From contig NC_059399.1 in the NCBI RefSeq assembly GCF_905220565.1, positions 7,409,501 through 7,473,500 of the forward strand: DNA of 64,000 nt, written 5' to 3'. The DNA comes from Melitaea cinxia. Taxonomy: Eukaryota > Arthropoda > Insecta > Lepidoptera > Nymphalidae. Shown here in pieces: positions 44,450 to 55,920 of the stretch (positions within the stretch are counted from its first letter, which is position 1; the number at the start of each line of letters is the position of its first letter). The translations under genes and the position numbers were made by a program. The notes beneath the pieces were generated by a model. It was not told the DNA's origin and made no database searches. It saw only the letters and a list, made by a program, of their open reading frames with translations.

Positions 44450-44690
44450 CTTTAGGAACAGTCGACCGTGTGGTCGTCTGTTCCTAAAGTAAGCAACTTA
44501 ATGCTTGTGTTATAGGTAACAGCCGACTGGTATAGCTACATTTTTTTTTGATAAACATACTTATAAATCATACATACGTAAATATAAATAAATATTTATA
44601 TTACACCCAGACTCGGGGTGGGAATCGACCCCACAACTCTCGGACCAAAATGCAGGGTCACTACAAACTGCACCAACGGGCTAGTAAAAT
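44450..44690 (-). repeat. tRNA-derived SINE family S3, full length, with foldback 3' end
   Basis: Minus strand: tagcccgttggtgcagtttg (A box), ggggtcgattcccacc (B box, 44,619-44,634), ctgggtgtaatataaatatt, an AT-rich body, gtcggctgttacctataaca, and agcattaagttgcttacttt. It ends in a strong inverted repeat (44,450-44,489). A second copy is at 4,742-4,934. The tRNA boxes are close to consensus, but no acceptor stem forms. Confidence 0.75.
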
Positions 44691-45919
44691 ATTAAAACTG
44701 CATAAGATCACTATACTCCAACAATATTTTAAAACAAGGTAGAACTCACTAAAAGACGCCTTTAAGAAGAACATTCTATGTATACGTTCTCAGTCCTAAT
44801 GAGGACTCACCTTTTCGACGGCAGGGTCGCAGTTTAGTGTCAATCAGGACTAAAAAAAAATCTAACTTGTTTTATTTTCAAGTTCTTTCCGTTGTCGTGT
44901 TTCAGTGATTTTATTTTTATTTTGAACTTTATAAAGTAGCTTAAAGAAAAACTTGAAGAGAATTTCTTTTAAGTTTCAGTTTACTAGGTTCTACTTTTTT
45001 ATTATTACTATTTTTGTACGGTTAAGTAATGAACACGTATAATAGAATGGTCGAAGGCCAACGTGTATGGATGGATGATATTTAGACGACAAAAAAAAAA
45101 TGAAGAGAGCAATAGAAGCGAAAACAATTGTTTTTAAAATGTTTGTATGTCTGAATGAAATTTTATTTTCTTTTTTTTTTCATAGTTGAGGCTCTGGAGA
45201 TTGATCTTGAACTAGAATGTAGGGTTCATCTTTGTACACCTTTTAGTGGACTTGTTAGACTATTAACAGCTATAGTGAAACGGAACTCAATTTGTACATA
45301 CATACAGTGTATGGAACCGCGGGGCACAACTAGTCCAACCTAAAATGTGACATAAAATAAAACTTATTACAATTATCTTTCTACAAAATTTTAAGAAACC
45401 TTGTCTTCAAAATATTTTTAACGACTTTTAATGCAATAGGTAGCAGTAAGTAGGGCTGTACCTACCTTAGGACTTAATAGGCTTAAGTCCAGAGCCCCGT
45501 AGATACGAGGACCCATTTAAAAATAGTAAACGATACTTATTTTCTCAAAATTTAGAACCTTGGCCGTGAAACTGCGCTCTGTTTTTTAATTTTTACTAAT
45601 CAACTAACAATCAAAACAGATTTGAGTGAAAAGCCTTAGAGTATGAGGAAACTTAACAAAATTTTCAAGCAATTATGAATGCTCAAAATACTTCGTATGA
45701 TTTATCTGTACTGTATTTCCTTCCACAAATCTCCATGAAACGTCGTTTTCAAACATGACTTTAAAAACAAGTATCGCACTCGTCTTTTCACTCACTTAAA
45801 TAACGCAATAAAATTGTATGTTATCCGATGTACTGATACTGACGGTACAATTGAAATGTTAAAAAGTATAACATATAAAAATAGTTCAAAGGATTGTTGT
45901 ATTTTTTTTTAATAACTAA
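44691..45919. other. No gene recognised; possible Helitron end at 45,334
   Basis: Mostly AT-rich. The sequence ggaaccgcggggcacaacta then gtcc at 45,313-45,336 ends in CTAG|T after a GC stretch and may be an eroded plus-strand Helitron terminus. A short frame just upstream begins after tttttttttcatag, which resembles a splice acceptor, but has no recognisable domain. Confidence 0.35.
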
Positions 45920-46075
45920 GTCGGCAAATAAGCGTACGGCTTGCCTGATCGTAAGCAAATACCGTAGCCTATATATACGTCTGCAACACCAGAAGCATCC
46001 CAAGCGCGTTGCCGACCTTACTCATCAACAGGAACACAGCACTGCTTGAAAGCAGTATTATTTAGAATTATTTAG
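45920..46075 (+). repeat. Interspersed family R4, 5' two thirds
   Basis: tcggcaaataagcgtacggc, aaataccgtagcctatatat, caccagaagcatcccaagcg, cgttgccgaccttactcatc and the palindromic actgcttgaaagcagt followed by attatttag. It shares this order with 55,342-55,610. Confidence 0.75.
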
Positions 46076-46126
46076 AAAAAATTCAATTTATTTATTTATT
46101 TTCACAATGATTTATGATTAGGATTC

Positions 46127-46173
46127 AGCTTGTAACATCCCACTGCTGGAAATAGGCCTACCAGCCATGTAGG
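46127..46173 (-). repeat. SINE family S1, tail fragment
   Basis: Reads ggattcagcttgtaacatcc and cactgctggaaataggccta on the plus strand, the reverse complement of the S1/RTE-like tail. Confidence 0.7.
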
Positions 46174-46269
46174 TTCGGAAACGCTAAGCGCAACGCTTTT
46201 TGTGTTGCATTTTTATTTGGTCAACGACTACTAACAATTAGTTCTTAAATCACTTTGCTCAGTTTCACT

Positions 46270-46790
46270 GTGTCGCAGTCCACTGCTAGACATAGGGCAC
46301 CCCAAGTTTCTAACATTATGATTGACATATATGACAACAAACATTATGATTGTCCACAATCCTCATCCAGCAACGGTCGGTGATCTTACGCAAATAACAA
46401 GTCCAGTGATTAAAGGTACTCAACACACACGTGACCAGCCCACGGTCTACGGGCTATGTCAGTTACTTTTTGTCTGACTGATAGCCTCATTTCTGGTCCT
46501 ATATTTTAGAGAGAATCTATGTATACCCCTTCCATACCAGTGAGTGATTTTAAACATGACCTACGCCTATCATTTTTGTCCACATCTCGGAACTGTATGT
46601 TGACACAGGCAAAACTGATGTATTCGCCGTTGACATTAATACCTCTTCCTCTCAAATCCAAGTTCTTAAAGACACTACATTGGTAAAACGTTACGTCCAC
46701 TAGTCTTATCCTGGGACGAAGGAAAGCGGATCTTGCTCGTTAGTCTTGGATTTGATTAGTCGCCGTACCATAAGATTGCGTACAATTCAG
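46270..46790 (-). pseudogene. RTE-clade LINE, decayed minus-strand copy
   Basis: On the minus strand the following blocks appear in order: VFKNLDLRGRGINVNGEYIS near 46,610-46,680 (the full copy has VFKTLDWGERGINVNGEFIS); then, after a gap in which the FADD motif is missing, aaatgaggctatcagtcaga and gtaactgacatagcccgtag; gtgggctggtcacgtgtg; gcgtaagatcaccgaccgtt then gctggatgaggattg; and finally a tail containing tagcagtggactgcgacaca. Frames shift and much of the palm and thumb region is deleted. It is older than the other two RTE copies. It cannot encode a working enzyme. Confidence 0.8.
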
Positions 46791-48218
46791 GACTGTCCTG
46801 CTCGCAATAGATTCAAGGGTTTTCGGGAGTCAAAGAGTTTTTTAGGGAGTCAAAGAGTTTTTTAAGTGGAAACTTTGTTGGCTTGATTATTATTTTTTTA
46901 TGTCTCATGGACGCATTATATTCTTTGTGCTGTTAGTTTCCCAATATATAAAAAAGGGGATTTCTCGTATTTCACAAATTTCAAACACAGTGGTAGATTA
47001 TAGTTTTCAGTCGTTTGTATAATTTGTTGAACAGAAGGGACGTGATCGATGCTTCTGCAGCTATTTTTTAATTTATTCTTCCTTTAATTGGGTTTTCTGG
47101 AAGAAATGGCTAAATAGCCATAAGTCCGCCTTATTGTACTTTATAGTCTGTATTTTTTTAATGTTTTTAATGTTTAAAAACAAATAACTATTTTGAAACT
47201 TAGTGTGTTCCTGTGGTCGGAAGTTCTCGAGTTCAACCAATCTCATCGACTTTGACATATCTTAAGAGAAATGGCGCAATTATGATGCACATGAATTTTT
47301 TAATCCACCAAAACCGTCGGCTTCAACCAGTGTGTTGTTTTAAAATTCACATCCTAAGGTAAAATGGCAAAAGCGTAGTACGCAGCGTACAAACTGAAGA
47401 CATATATATGAACAATCGCCCTTGGCGTGCCCCCGTCAGTAATAACACCATTGGGTGACCTGATGTTACCCTTGGCCGAAAAAATGTGACGATTGCTGAT
47501 CTAGAGCGTTATCTCTAAATAATGACTAATCTATTGACGTTTATACATATTTTATAATAGAAAATTATATGTCCCACTCTCTATATTGAACTTTGAATTA
47601 AGTCTCTATGGAATCTTTTCACTGTAATACACCCACACATCGTGCACAGTATGTACTAAATTAATTCTTTTTGTTCCGTTTTTTCCACATACATTTTTAA
47701 ATCTCTATTTTTATTAAATTTTTGTCTCAGACTGTTACAAGCACTCGCTGTTAATAATATCTTTGTTTATTTAAAAAAAACTGACATAATCATATTCCAG
47801 CACCTGAATGACCGATTTTTTTTTTTGGTTTATCGTGTTTTTTTGGAAATTAAATACGAATTACATAGTGATAAAATATTAATAATATTTTTCGATCTTA
47901 CCGAAATAATAATAATAAAACATGAACTGTTTATTTAAATAAAAAATAAAAAAGAGCAAGAAGCCACACTATATTACACAAAGTAAATGATTTTGTTTTA
48001 AATATAAAATTTTTAGTTACCCTGAGAATTTTTAACCCAAATTCAAACCCAAAGTCAAATTAACGATCTGGCCAGGCAGTACCTATGGGCCAGGCAGTAC
48101 CTACAACTGTTAAGCAAGATTACAAAAATGTCATCAATTCTAATGATCTGGCTCTGATTAATCCACAACGGACTACTTTTATTTGTTATTATTTAGGCTA
48201 ACGTAAAAGTTGAGTTGA
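46791..48218. other. No gene recognised; small tandem duplications
   Basis: Contains two exact 20-base repeats, gggagtcaaagagtttttta, at 46,825-46,844 and 46,845-46,864. It also contains ggccaggcagtaccta twice at 48,070-48,085 and 48,088-48,103. The patch 47,400-47,500 (cgcccttggcgtgcccccgt) has mixed composition and is unassigned. Confidence 0.45.
47805..47960 (-). repeat. Family S2, AT-rich part only
   Basis: tttatcgtgtttttttggaa, aaatacgaattacatagtga, aataatatttttcgatctta and catgaactgtttatttaaat match 24,595-24,710. The tRNA-like core is absent. Confidence 0.65.
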
Positions 48219-48285
48219 CCTTCTCCTACATGGAGAAAGAGGCCTATTGCCCAGCAGTAGGGTGTATGTATGCAGGCTGAATGCG
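48219..48285 (+). repeat. SINE family S1, tail fragment
   Basis: ccttctcctacatggagaaa, gaggcctattgcccagcagt, then gcaggctgaatgcg, with a small internal insertion (gtatgtat). Confidence 0.75.
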
Positions 48286-49406
48286 TATGCGTAAAAGTTG
48301 AGATTTATTTGAAAATAAAAGATTATATTACATAAAGGTATTATAAATTAATCATATTTTTTTTATTTAACATTTTGAACAAAAGACAACCGGGAGAAAA
48401 TTATAGCGATGCAATGAGCCAAATAGGAAATTTAATTAAGACAAGCGGATACTTGACTTTTCCAGTCTGAGGCCCGCCAACAGCCTGCCAATTAAAAAGT
48501 AGCCGAGATTTGTGCGCTATCCGCCACAGAACAGCTCAAAACTGAAGTTTGTGCTCGAAAGTTAAACGAGAAGCGCTTTTAATCCTGCTTTTTAAAATAT
48601 ACTCAGAATAATAACGTAAACTCCTCTAAATAATAAAAACTTTTTAATTTATTTATCAGACAATAAAATATTTTTTTATATATATTTAAAACTAAACACT
48701 TCTCAGCTGACGCTTGAAACGTTTTATATTATATTAATTAACTTCGTAAAGTTCAAATTAAAACTGAAATGCTCTACAAATAAATTCTTTTGTTTTTCTC
48801 TAAATATCTTTAATTACATTTTAATACGTAATGAAATCTGTGAAAATGCTTGTAATATTTCAGCTTTAATTATTTAAAAATATTGCCTAAGTAGACTTCA
48901 GACTGATAAACTAAAATACCTAACAAATTGATTAAAATTAAAATAATGTGTGAACAGCTAATTATTAATTAGTTTCAATAGTACATAATTTATCATTCAT
49001 TTGATTGCATATACTGGGATACCTATATTATATAATTAGGATCAAAAATTTTCAATATATAATGAATAGATTTTTATGTATGTTGATATTATTAAACAAT
49101 AATAATCATTGTATTTCTAACAATAGAATACGTACATTGTAGAGCATTCCTACTACAATCAATTGCAGTAACCGGTAAACAATTTCAAAACAATACTCGT
49201 ACAGTATATGAGGTATTTATTATTTTTCTTGATTGTCAGTGCTTATTAATAAAACCGTGTTGAAAGATATTGAACAATACGAGAACATTTTGTACTGACC
49301 TTTTGTAAGATCTAAAAAGTAAATCATTGTGATTGTTATGAATCTTAAAATGTAACAAAGTTACATTTGTAAAGCTTAAAAATAAAAGTAACTTTCTACT
49401 CCAATA
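48286..49406. other. No gene recognised; one unique GC-richer patch
   Basis: The patch 48,405-48,590 (ggaaatttaattaagacaag; ctgaggcccgccaacagcct; gccgagatttgtgcgctatc) stands out from AT-rich flanks. It has no open frame of note and matches no other part of the window, so it is a candidate conserved non-coding element. The rest is AT-rich. Confidence 0.35.
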
Positions 49407-50058
49407 ATTGTGTTTGCTCGCAAACGAAAAAAAAACCGACTTCAATTACATCGACAAGTAATACAACGTAGATCGACGAAAAAATAGTCAAGCAACAATA
49501 ACATTATCAAAACACGCAACAACAACACGTTATCAAACAACGCATTATCAAAGGTTACTCAAAAAGTAGTTATCAGATCTCGATGAAATTTAAATGTGAC
49601 CACATGATAAACTTCGGCTTTCGATTAAATTAAAAATCATTAAATCTGTAAACCTAATAAAAAGTTATTGCGGATTTTCAAGAAGTTCCCTCGATTTCTC
49701 TGGGATCCCATCATCAGCTCCTGGTCTCCTTATCATGGTACTAAACTTGGGATATTTCCTTTCCAACAAAAAAGGAATTATCAAAATCCGTACATCCAGT
49801 AGAAAGTTATGCGGTATAATACAACGTAGGTCGACGAAAAAAGCGTCAAGTAAAAACGCATTATTAGATATAGCTCGAAAAGTAGTTGTTAGATCTCAAA
49901 TAAATTTAAATGGGACCAATTGGCACACACTACCTTTCGATTAAAAATCGCTCCACCGAGTCAAAAGTTCTGATGTAACATACATAAAAAAAAAAAAAAA
50001 AAAAAAAAATACAGTCGAATTGAGAACCTCCTCCTTTTTTGGAAGTTGGTTAAAAAAA
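49407..50058 (-). mobile_element. Foldback-ended family M1, complete minus-strand copy
   Basis: Low end: attgtgtttgctcgcaaacg then aaaccgacttc. High end: ggaagttggtt (one mismatch to the arm). An A24 run (49,986-50,009) lies near its 5' end. Internal phrases match the complete copy at 35,538 along their length, including gatcccatcatcag and cgtcaagtaaaaacgc. Confidence 0.8.
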
Positions 50059-52074
50059 CTAAGTCAGCAGTTAGGTCTAAAAACGGATCTCAAAGAATGA
50101 TTTAAGAGCCTCTCTCTATGGGAGCCTGCTTTATCGACATCTGTGACGACGTTAAACCAAGACTTCAACGCTCTTATTTAAGCCACTCATATTAACCTTA
50201 CCGCCCACTACATATTTCGCTTCGTGGCGTAGTAAAAAATGTTTTTGATACTGAAAACAGATAACTCTACAAGAGTTTAACTCTACAAGACACATATTTA
50301 ATACACATATTAAAACAGTCTTGTCAAAGCCGAGAAAGTAAGAACTTATAATTACTAGCTAGTGCGGTATACATATATATACAACTCGAGAGTCCTATTG
50401 CAGGTGAGAAACCTTTTTCCCACGATTGTACTAAAATAAATTACATAAACACATGTAGGCATGTTACGCATTAGACCAGAGTTCTGCAAACTATCTCTTT
50501 ACTATTTAAGTAAATGAAGAATTTGTTTACTATCTAGGTATATATTGTTTGTTGCGTAGAAAAAATTTGTTCAAACAGAGTACTGGTTTCTTTTAAAAGA
50601 CGCGGTATACTACTAGTTACCCTTGACTACTAATTTTAATTTGTTAGAAAAACGTATGCTCGTCTAAATTTTATAAATATAGTTGAGTGTTGTATGTGTT
50701 TTATTAATATACTGCTTTACTTAAACTTGTAATCGTAGAAGTATTTTTGAATTCGATTAGATCTTGATGTTATTGTCCAAGAATACTTTTTGATCTGTTC
50801 GAAAAAAAAAAGCCTAAAATATTGAATATTTTATTATATTATTCTTATTATATGAACAGTTATATATGCAACTGTTGTACTAAAACATGAATGTAGTTTT
50901 ATGACATACATAAGTGTTTGAATACCTAATTATCAACAGTTGCAAACAAGACTTGATCTACACCCATAATATGAATCCTCTATAAAGGATTCTGAAACAG
51001 TTAGCTTCGTACTTTTTTTTTACGGCGCGCGGCGTTCTGGTGAAACGAGCATAAATGACTATGTTCTTTTTTTGAAATTCATACAGATACCACGCATCGA
51101 ATAGTAAGAATGTAGAATGTGGCTGTATGTTAAGTATACCCTCTGCATAAAAGGAATCGAAAAAAAGAATTTTATTATGATATTCAGTACAACATTATAT
51201 CATCCGTTTGGATGATATTATATTTTTTATTATATTGGGTGTTTTAAGAGTGTATGCTACCTCAAATTGCTTATTTTCCACTCGGCAGGATGTCCATATC
51301 TTCCAAACTACTGAATATTTAAGTTTGAAATTTATGTATGGTAAAGTTCAGGACATAAACTATCCTTCATATGTTTCGAAAACACGAATCCATAAAATTT
51401 TCTCGATACGAAAAAATCGCAAAGTTACCTCTATTTTTGTATTAAAACCTTAATATCTCAGTAAATATAGAAGTTATGGACTTGAGATTAAGCATGGTAA
51501 TTGAAATAAGTATGAAGAACATTTTATATGTTGCATTTTTTATAAAATAACTATTGATAATGTTTTTGGGGAGAAAATACATATAATTCGCGCGATGAAC
51601 AACCAAGCGCTCTCAATTCTCATGTGTATTTAGTACGGGTGAAATCTGAATTAGAGCTGAGGTAGTGTAGCCCCTTAATGTTGGCAATAAGCTGTTTGAG
51701 AATTTTTTACAGAACATTTAAACATAAGAGTAAATAAATATTATTAACACCTCACTCGCAAATATAATTATTTAAATAACTTACGCCTCACATATTCTTA
51801 TAATAAAATAGAGGTCTTAGGAATGTTTGTAAGTGGACTAATTAGTATTGTCGTTTCCACGGAAGCCAGCAGCATGACTTTAATTAACATTAAAGGTGGC
51901 TTCTCACAGGCGAGGAGAGAAGTGGAAGGTATAATAAGTAGAATCTAAATTTGCAATCTTTTCCGAAATATGAATTTTAATGTATTATAAAAAGGTATTC
52001 AGAGTGTGCAGGACCATACGGAGTGGCGAACATCAGTAGAGGCTTATGACCAGCAATGGACTTTTAATATATAT
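50059..52074. other. No gene recognised; candidate regulatory patch near 51.8-51.9 kb
   Basis: About 2 kb without a gene. The 81-codon ORF at 51,208-51,453 has no motif. Hairpin TATCATCC/GGATGATA at 51,198-51,217. The patch 51,815-51,930 (taagtggactaattagtatt; ttccacggaagccagcagca; ttaattaacattaaaggtgg) looks unique and contains homeodomain-like words. Confidence 0.4.
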
Positions 52075-52255
52075 ACTAGCTGACCTTGCGAACTTCGTAT
52101 AATCGTAGTCATCTATATAATATATAGAATCGTAAAATATGTATTTGATTGTGTTATGATCTTCAGCAAAGTGTTGTGCATGGACTCACAAAGATTTCTG
52201 AGTTGGTACGACAACAATAAATAAATAAAAAGCGTACGCCCGCAGGGTACAGCTA
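52075..52255 (-). repeat. RD/H2 Helitron-like relic
   Basis: Left end actagctgaccttgcgaact. The right side reads cgcccgcagggtacagctaa, the plus-strand form of an H2 3' end (CTAG mutated to CTAA). Two Helitron-like relics therefore abut in opposite orientation. No ORF. Confidence 0.5.
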
Positions 52256-53031
52256 ATATATATATAAAATACCATACATTGCTACATTTTATTTCAGTAA
52301 TAAAAAAGTCCAAAATTTATATACAAAGATATTTTTTTAAAAAAGTACAACTGCGACTAACACAATGTACTACGAAAAAATTAGTCTTGAGTAGATTTGA
52401 AAAAAATCCTCAACTATATATACTCATCTCTGTTAGGTCACAGTATGAGATATTTTGTACCCAAAATTTATTTTATTTTCAATAGAGATTTATGAGCATT
52501 AAACATGACACATTAGTTATTGGTTCATAACCAAAAAAAAAGTAATTTCATTTGAGAATACTACGAATATAAACTAGCCGTCCAAACAAAGTCAAAACAT
52601 ATCTTGCTCAAAATTTAGAGCAACCCGATTGGGGAAGTATTTTGTAGAAGACATCGCGTGGATGCACTGGACGACAAGTCTTCCTGCCGGGGGGTCAAGG
52701 GCCAGTGAGAGATTTGTATATCCATTGTTATGTAATAAATACTGAATCTTATATAAGAAAATAATTACATATATTTTGTTTCTTTTATTGTTATGGCAAT
52801 TTTTAAACAGAATTTAATGATTTAATATATTTTCATTAAAAAAAAATTGATATTCATCTTGAGATATAAAAAAGAATAATAATGACAAAAGTATCAAAAA
52901 AAATACAGTAAAGTATTAATATACTTTGTAAAATGTGAAGTAGTTCTAATTACTCATATTTGTTTAAAGTTTTACGGAACTGCTTGAATATTTACTTCTA
53001 TTACACATTAGAGATGTAATATCTACTATAA
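52256..53031. other. No gene recognised; R4 end fragment inside
   Basis: At 52,605-52,650, tcttgctcaaaatttagagc then aacccgattggggaagtatt is the minus-strand 3' part of family R4. A mixed patch (cactggacgacaagtcttcc; tgccggggggtcaagggcca) follows to 52,710. The rest is AT-rich. Confidence 0.5.
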
Positions 53032-53303
53032 TTATGTTTGCTCGCAAACGAAAACAATAAACACTGACTTCAATTTCATTGCTAAGTAATACAATGTAGG
53101 TAGACGAAAAAATAGTCAGCCAAATATTAAGCTATCAAAGATTACTCAAAAAGTAGTCATTAAGTCTCGATGAAATTTAAATGAGACAATATAGGACATA
53201 TCACCTTTTGATTAAAAAATAATAAAAATCTGTCTGTTCTGAGGTAACCATACATAAAAAAGTCGAATCGAGAATCTCCTCCTTTTTTAAAGTTGGTTAA
53301 AAA
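53032..53303 (-). repeat. Foldback-ended family M1, short minus-strand copy
   Basis: Low end tatgtttgctcgcaaacgaa; high end ctcctccttttttaaagttg then gttaaaaag. The middle has fewer modules, and the inner arm is mutated to actgacttc. Confidence 0.75.
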
Positions 53304-53500
53304 GTGTTTACATTTAAAATTATGAAAAAAAAATGTTCGATAGTCATTACTGAAACTAAAACTGTTAATTTTTCTATTTTTGAATCTATCCGAAACTTGA
53401 CCAATCACATAATTATCTTCACACACACACTGTCACATGACACTGGATAGTATTTGGACATGTTTCTCGAGGTCTGGGCGTTTCCGGAATCCTGACATAG

Positions 53501-53536
53501 GAGTAAACCTAGTGTGGAACACACTAGGTTTTACTC
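53501..53536. repeat. Near-perfect hairpin, 16/17-base arms, 3-base loop
   Basis: gagtaaacctagtgtg (53,501-53,516), loop gaa, cacactaggttttactc (53,520-53,536). One extra T in the right arm is the only interruption. Flanking tgaca/ggtca words extend the symmetry loosely. Confidence 0.9.
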
Positions 53537-55341
53537 ATATGAGGTCAGAGGTCACGTGTGAAACATTAACAAAAAGATATATTACAATATATAACTAAAA
53601 TTTGTTCAATCGAAATGGTTTTAAAACTCCATAAAGACAAAGAAATTGTTAAACAATGTGTTCAAATGTAACATCAATACGCTTCGTTCATACATAAGTA
53701 TACGTTAAAATTTTATTCAGCAACATGGATACCAATTAATTCGCCACAGGTGTCACCTGTAACGACTCGTTCACGTAAATGTCCAATAATGCGCTTACAT
53801 CGTTACGGTTTCACGCTAATTTATTGCACCGAAAAGTTGCCCACAAACGCGTTTGCTCCACACAACAACAAACTTAATGTTGTGGTATCTTCTCTGCGGT
53901 CTGCTCCAACGTATTGGTAATTATGTTCATTTCCGGGAATAGAAACAGAGTATATAGAACTTTATGTGTGGTAATTTAATATTAAAATATCATCAAGCAA
54001 GAAAGTATCAAAATACTTATTATATTTGATTATATCAGCCTCTTATGCTATTAAAACGATTTTTTAAGATTCAGCCGTGCCTTTGATCGATTTCAGATTA
54101 GTCTATATGTTTCCATTTTTCACAACCTCTTATTGTTTAAAGTTTTCTTTTAGCACTGACGAGCAAAAATACAACTTTAAAATTCGTCACAAACTCATGC
54201 TCATGGAATCATTAACTGCGGAATAACTGTTAATGAAAGTTCATTTCGTTCTTGGCGTTTGACATGATTTAAATGTGAGCTGGTTTTTAACCAACGATTT
54301 TATAGACAAAATTGTTAAGTGTAAATAAGTAATTGTTAAGTGTAATAAGTGTGTACTAAAGTAATTAAAAATTTAAACGTTACAAGTTGTTGGCCTTTCA
54401 CAAAATTTTATTGATATCACTGATGAGGGCATCAAAGTACATTATTCGTAAAATATCATATATTGGAATTGTAACCCAATAATATTCAAGCTAAAGAAAC
54501 CACCAATCATTGCGAGTGAAAACAATTGAAACGTTAAATTATTTAAGTTAAAAAATCAGTTGTGAAGTTCAATTTTTTTTATTAAATAATTCTACAAATA
54601 TTACCAGCTCTTTGCTATGACCTAATTAATCACTGTTGCCTTTTCGAATTGAGTGTTAAAAAACATTAATAAGAAATGAATATGCAAAAAAAAACATAGT
54701 AAATATGTATAATATAGGTCATAAATCTAGGTTTCACCGGATTTGTCCTAGTTTAGAGAGCGTTAGAATAGCGTACGGAAGTAAGTCTCTAAAACAGCTC
54801 ATTTTTTAAAGGAAACTAGATTTAATAAAGAATATAATATAATTATTTAATAAGCAAAACGAAGAAAGGTCGTCAACGGCCAAAGTCGACGATAATTCAA
54901 ATATCTTACCTTATAAGTATATTACACGGATTAATTATATCATACGGATAAATATTTTATTTTGTGTCAATTTTAGTTACTTTCAACTAAATAATTTTAC
55001 TAAACCGAACTCGAATAACAAATAAAGATACAAACATTCATGTTTGTAATATTAACCCCTATCATAACTCTTCGGTAGTTTCAATTAACTAAAACCCTCA
55101 CCATTTGTTAAATACAAATATTGTCAAAACATATATAACCTTCATCAAATCCCTAACAAAGTAGATACTACTGAAAAAGGCCTCGCTGCTTGTCTGTACC
55201 TAGGTATATGAATATAAGTAGGTCGCTTAATATGTTTACTTTAAGCTATACTAAACCTTGAACATAAATTGTATAATGCATTTCAATTCAAATAATTTAT
55301 TTTTGTATAACGCATCCTGTTTCCTTTTTTTATATACCACT
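53537..55341. other. No gene recognised; unique GC-richer patch at 53.74-53.93 kb
   Basis: The patch includes the odd palindrome ACAGGTG-T-CACCTGT at 53,746-53,760, which holds two E-box-like CAGGTG/CACCTG words. It continues with caataatgcgcttacatcgt and cgcgtttgctccacacaaca. It has no ORF and no matching repeat. The remainder to 55,341 is AT-rich and featureless. Confidence 0.4.
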
Positions 55342-55610
55342 AGGGCGGCAAACAAGTGTAAGATCCACCTAATGGTAAACAAATAGTGTACTGGCTATGG
55401 ACGCGTGCAACACTAGGAAAATTGAAAGCGCGTTACTGTCTGTACTGCCGACTCATCCCAGGAGCTCCGGCGGTCTTACTTACCACAGAAACACAACATT
55501 ACTTAAGAGCATTATTATTTAGCTATGATCTTAATTATGTAGGGTTGAGGTACTTCTGGAGTTGGGCGGCTTCAATGTTTTTGTAAGATATTTCCCGCTG
55601 TGCATAACCT
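55342..55610 (+). repeat. Interspersed family R4, full-length copy
   Basis: tagggcggcaaacaagtgta, a middle matching gcgcgttactgtctgtac, gctccggcggtcttacttac, acagaaacacaacattactt, gcattattatttagctatga, gttgaggtacttctggagtt and the end tttcccgctgtgcataacct. The same order appears reversed at 62,345-62,575. It contains no tRNA-like box and no ORF, so its replication partner is unknown. Confidence 0.75.
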
Positions 55611-55689
55611 CGATAAGTAAACATACTAAGTATATCTATATACTTTGTAAATCTGTTATATCTGTAAAATAAAACTAGGTGCTTGTTAA

Positions 55690-55920
55690 CGGTGTTATGA
55701 CATACCACGGTCGTTACGTACCGCTCAGTCACCAACAATTTGTTCATCAATAAATAATTGACGTCACGAATTGCTGTCACGATGAAGTACTGTATTATAT
55801 CGTTGTAATGAAATATGCTAACTTCATACGTGATAAATTGTGACGGTCGAATTGCACGGAGCTACTATTAACGAACGACAAATTCATAAAATAAATTGCT
55901 TTATCGCCATACAATGTACT
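55690..55920. promoter_or_regulatory. Candidate regulatory DNA with a TGACGTCA site
   Basis: A unique stretch of fairly even composition between AT-rich flanks. The palindrome TGACGTCA (55,759-55,766) is the consensus cAMP-response/ATF element. Around it are acggtcgttacgtaccgctc, cacgaattgctgtcacgatg and gtgacggtcgaattgcacgg. Function is inferred from the motif only. Confidence 0.3.
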
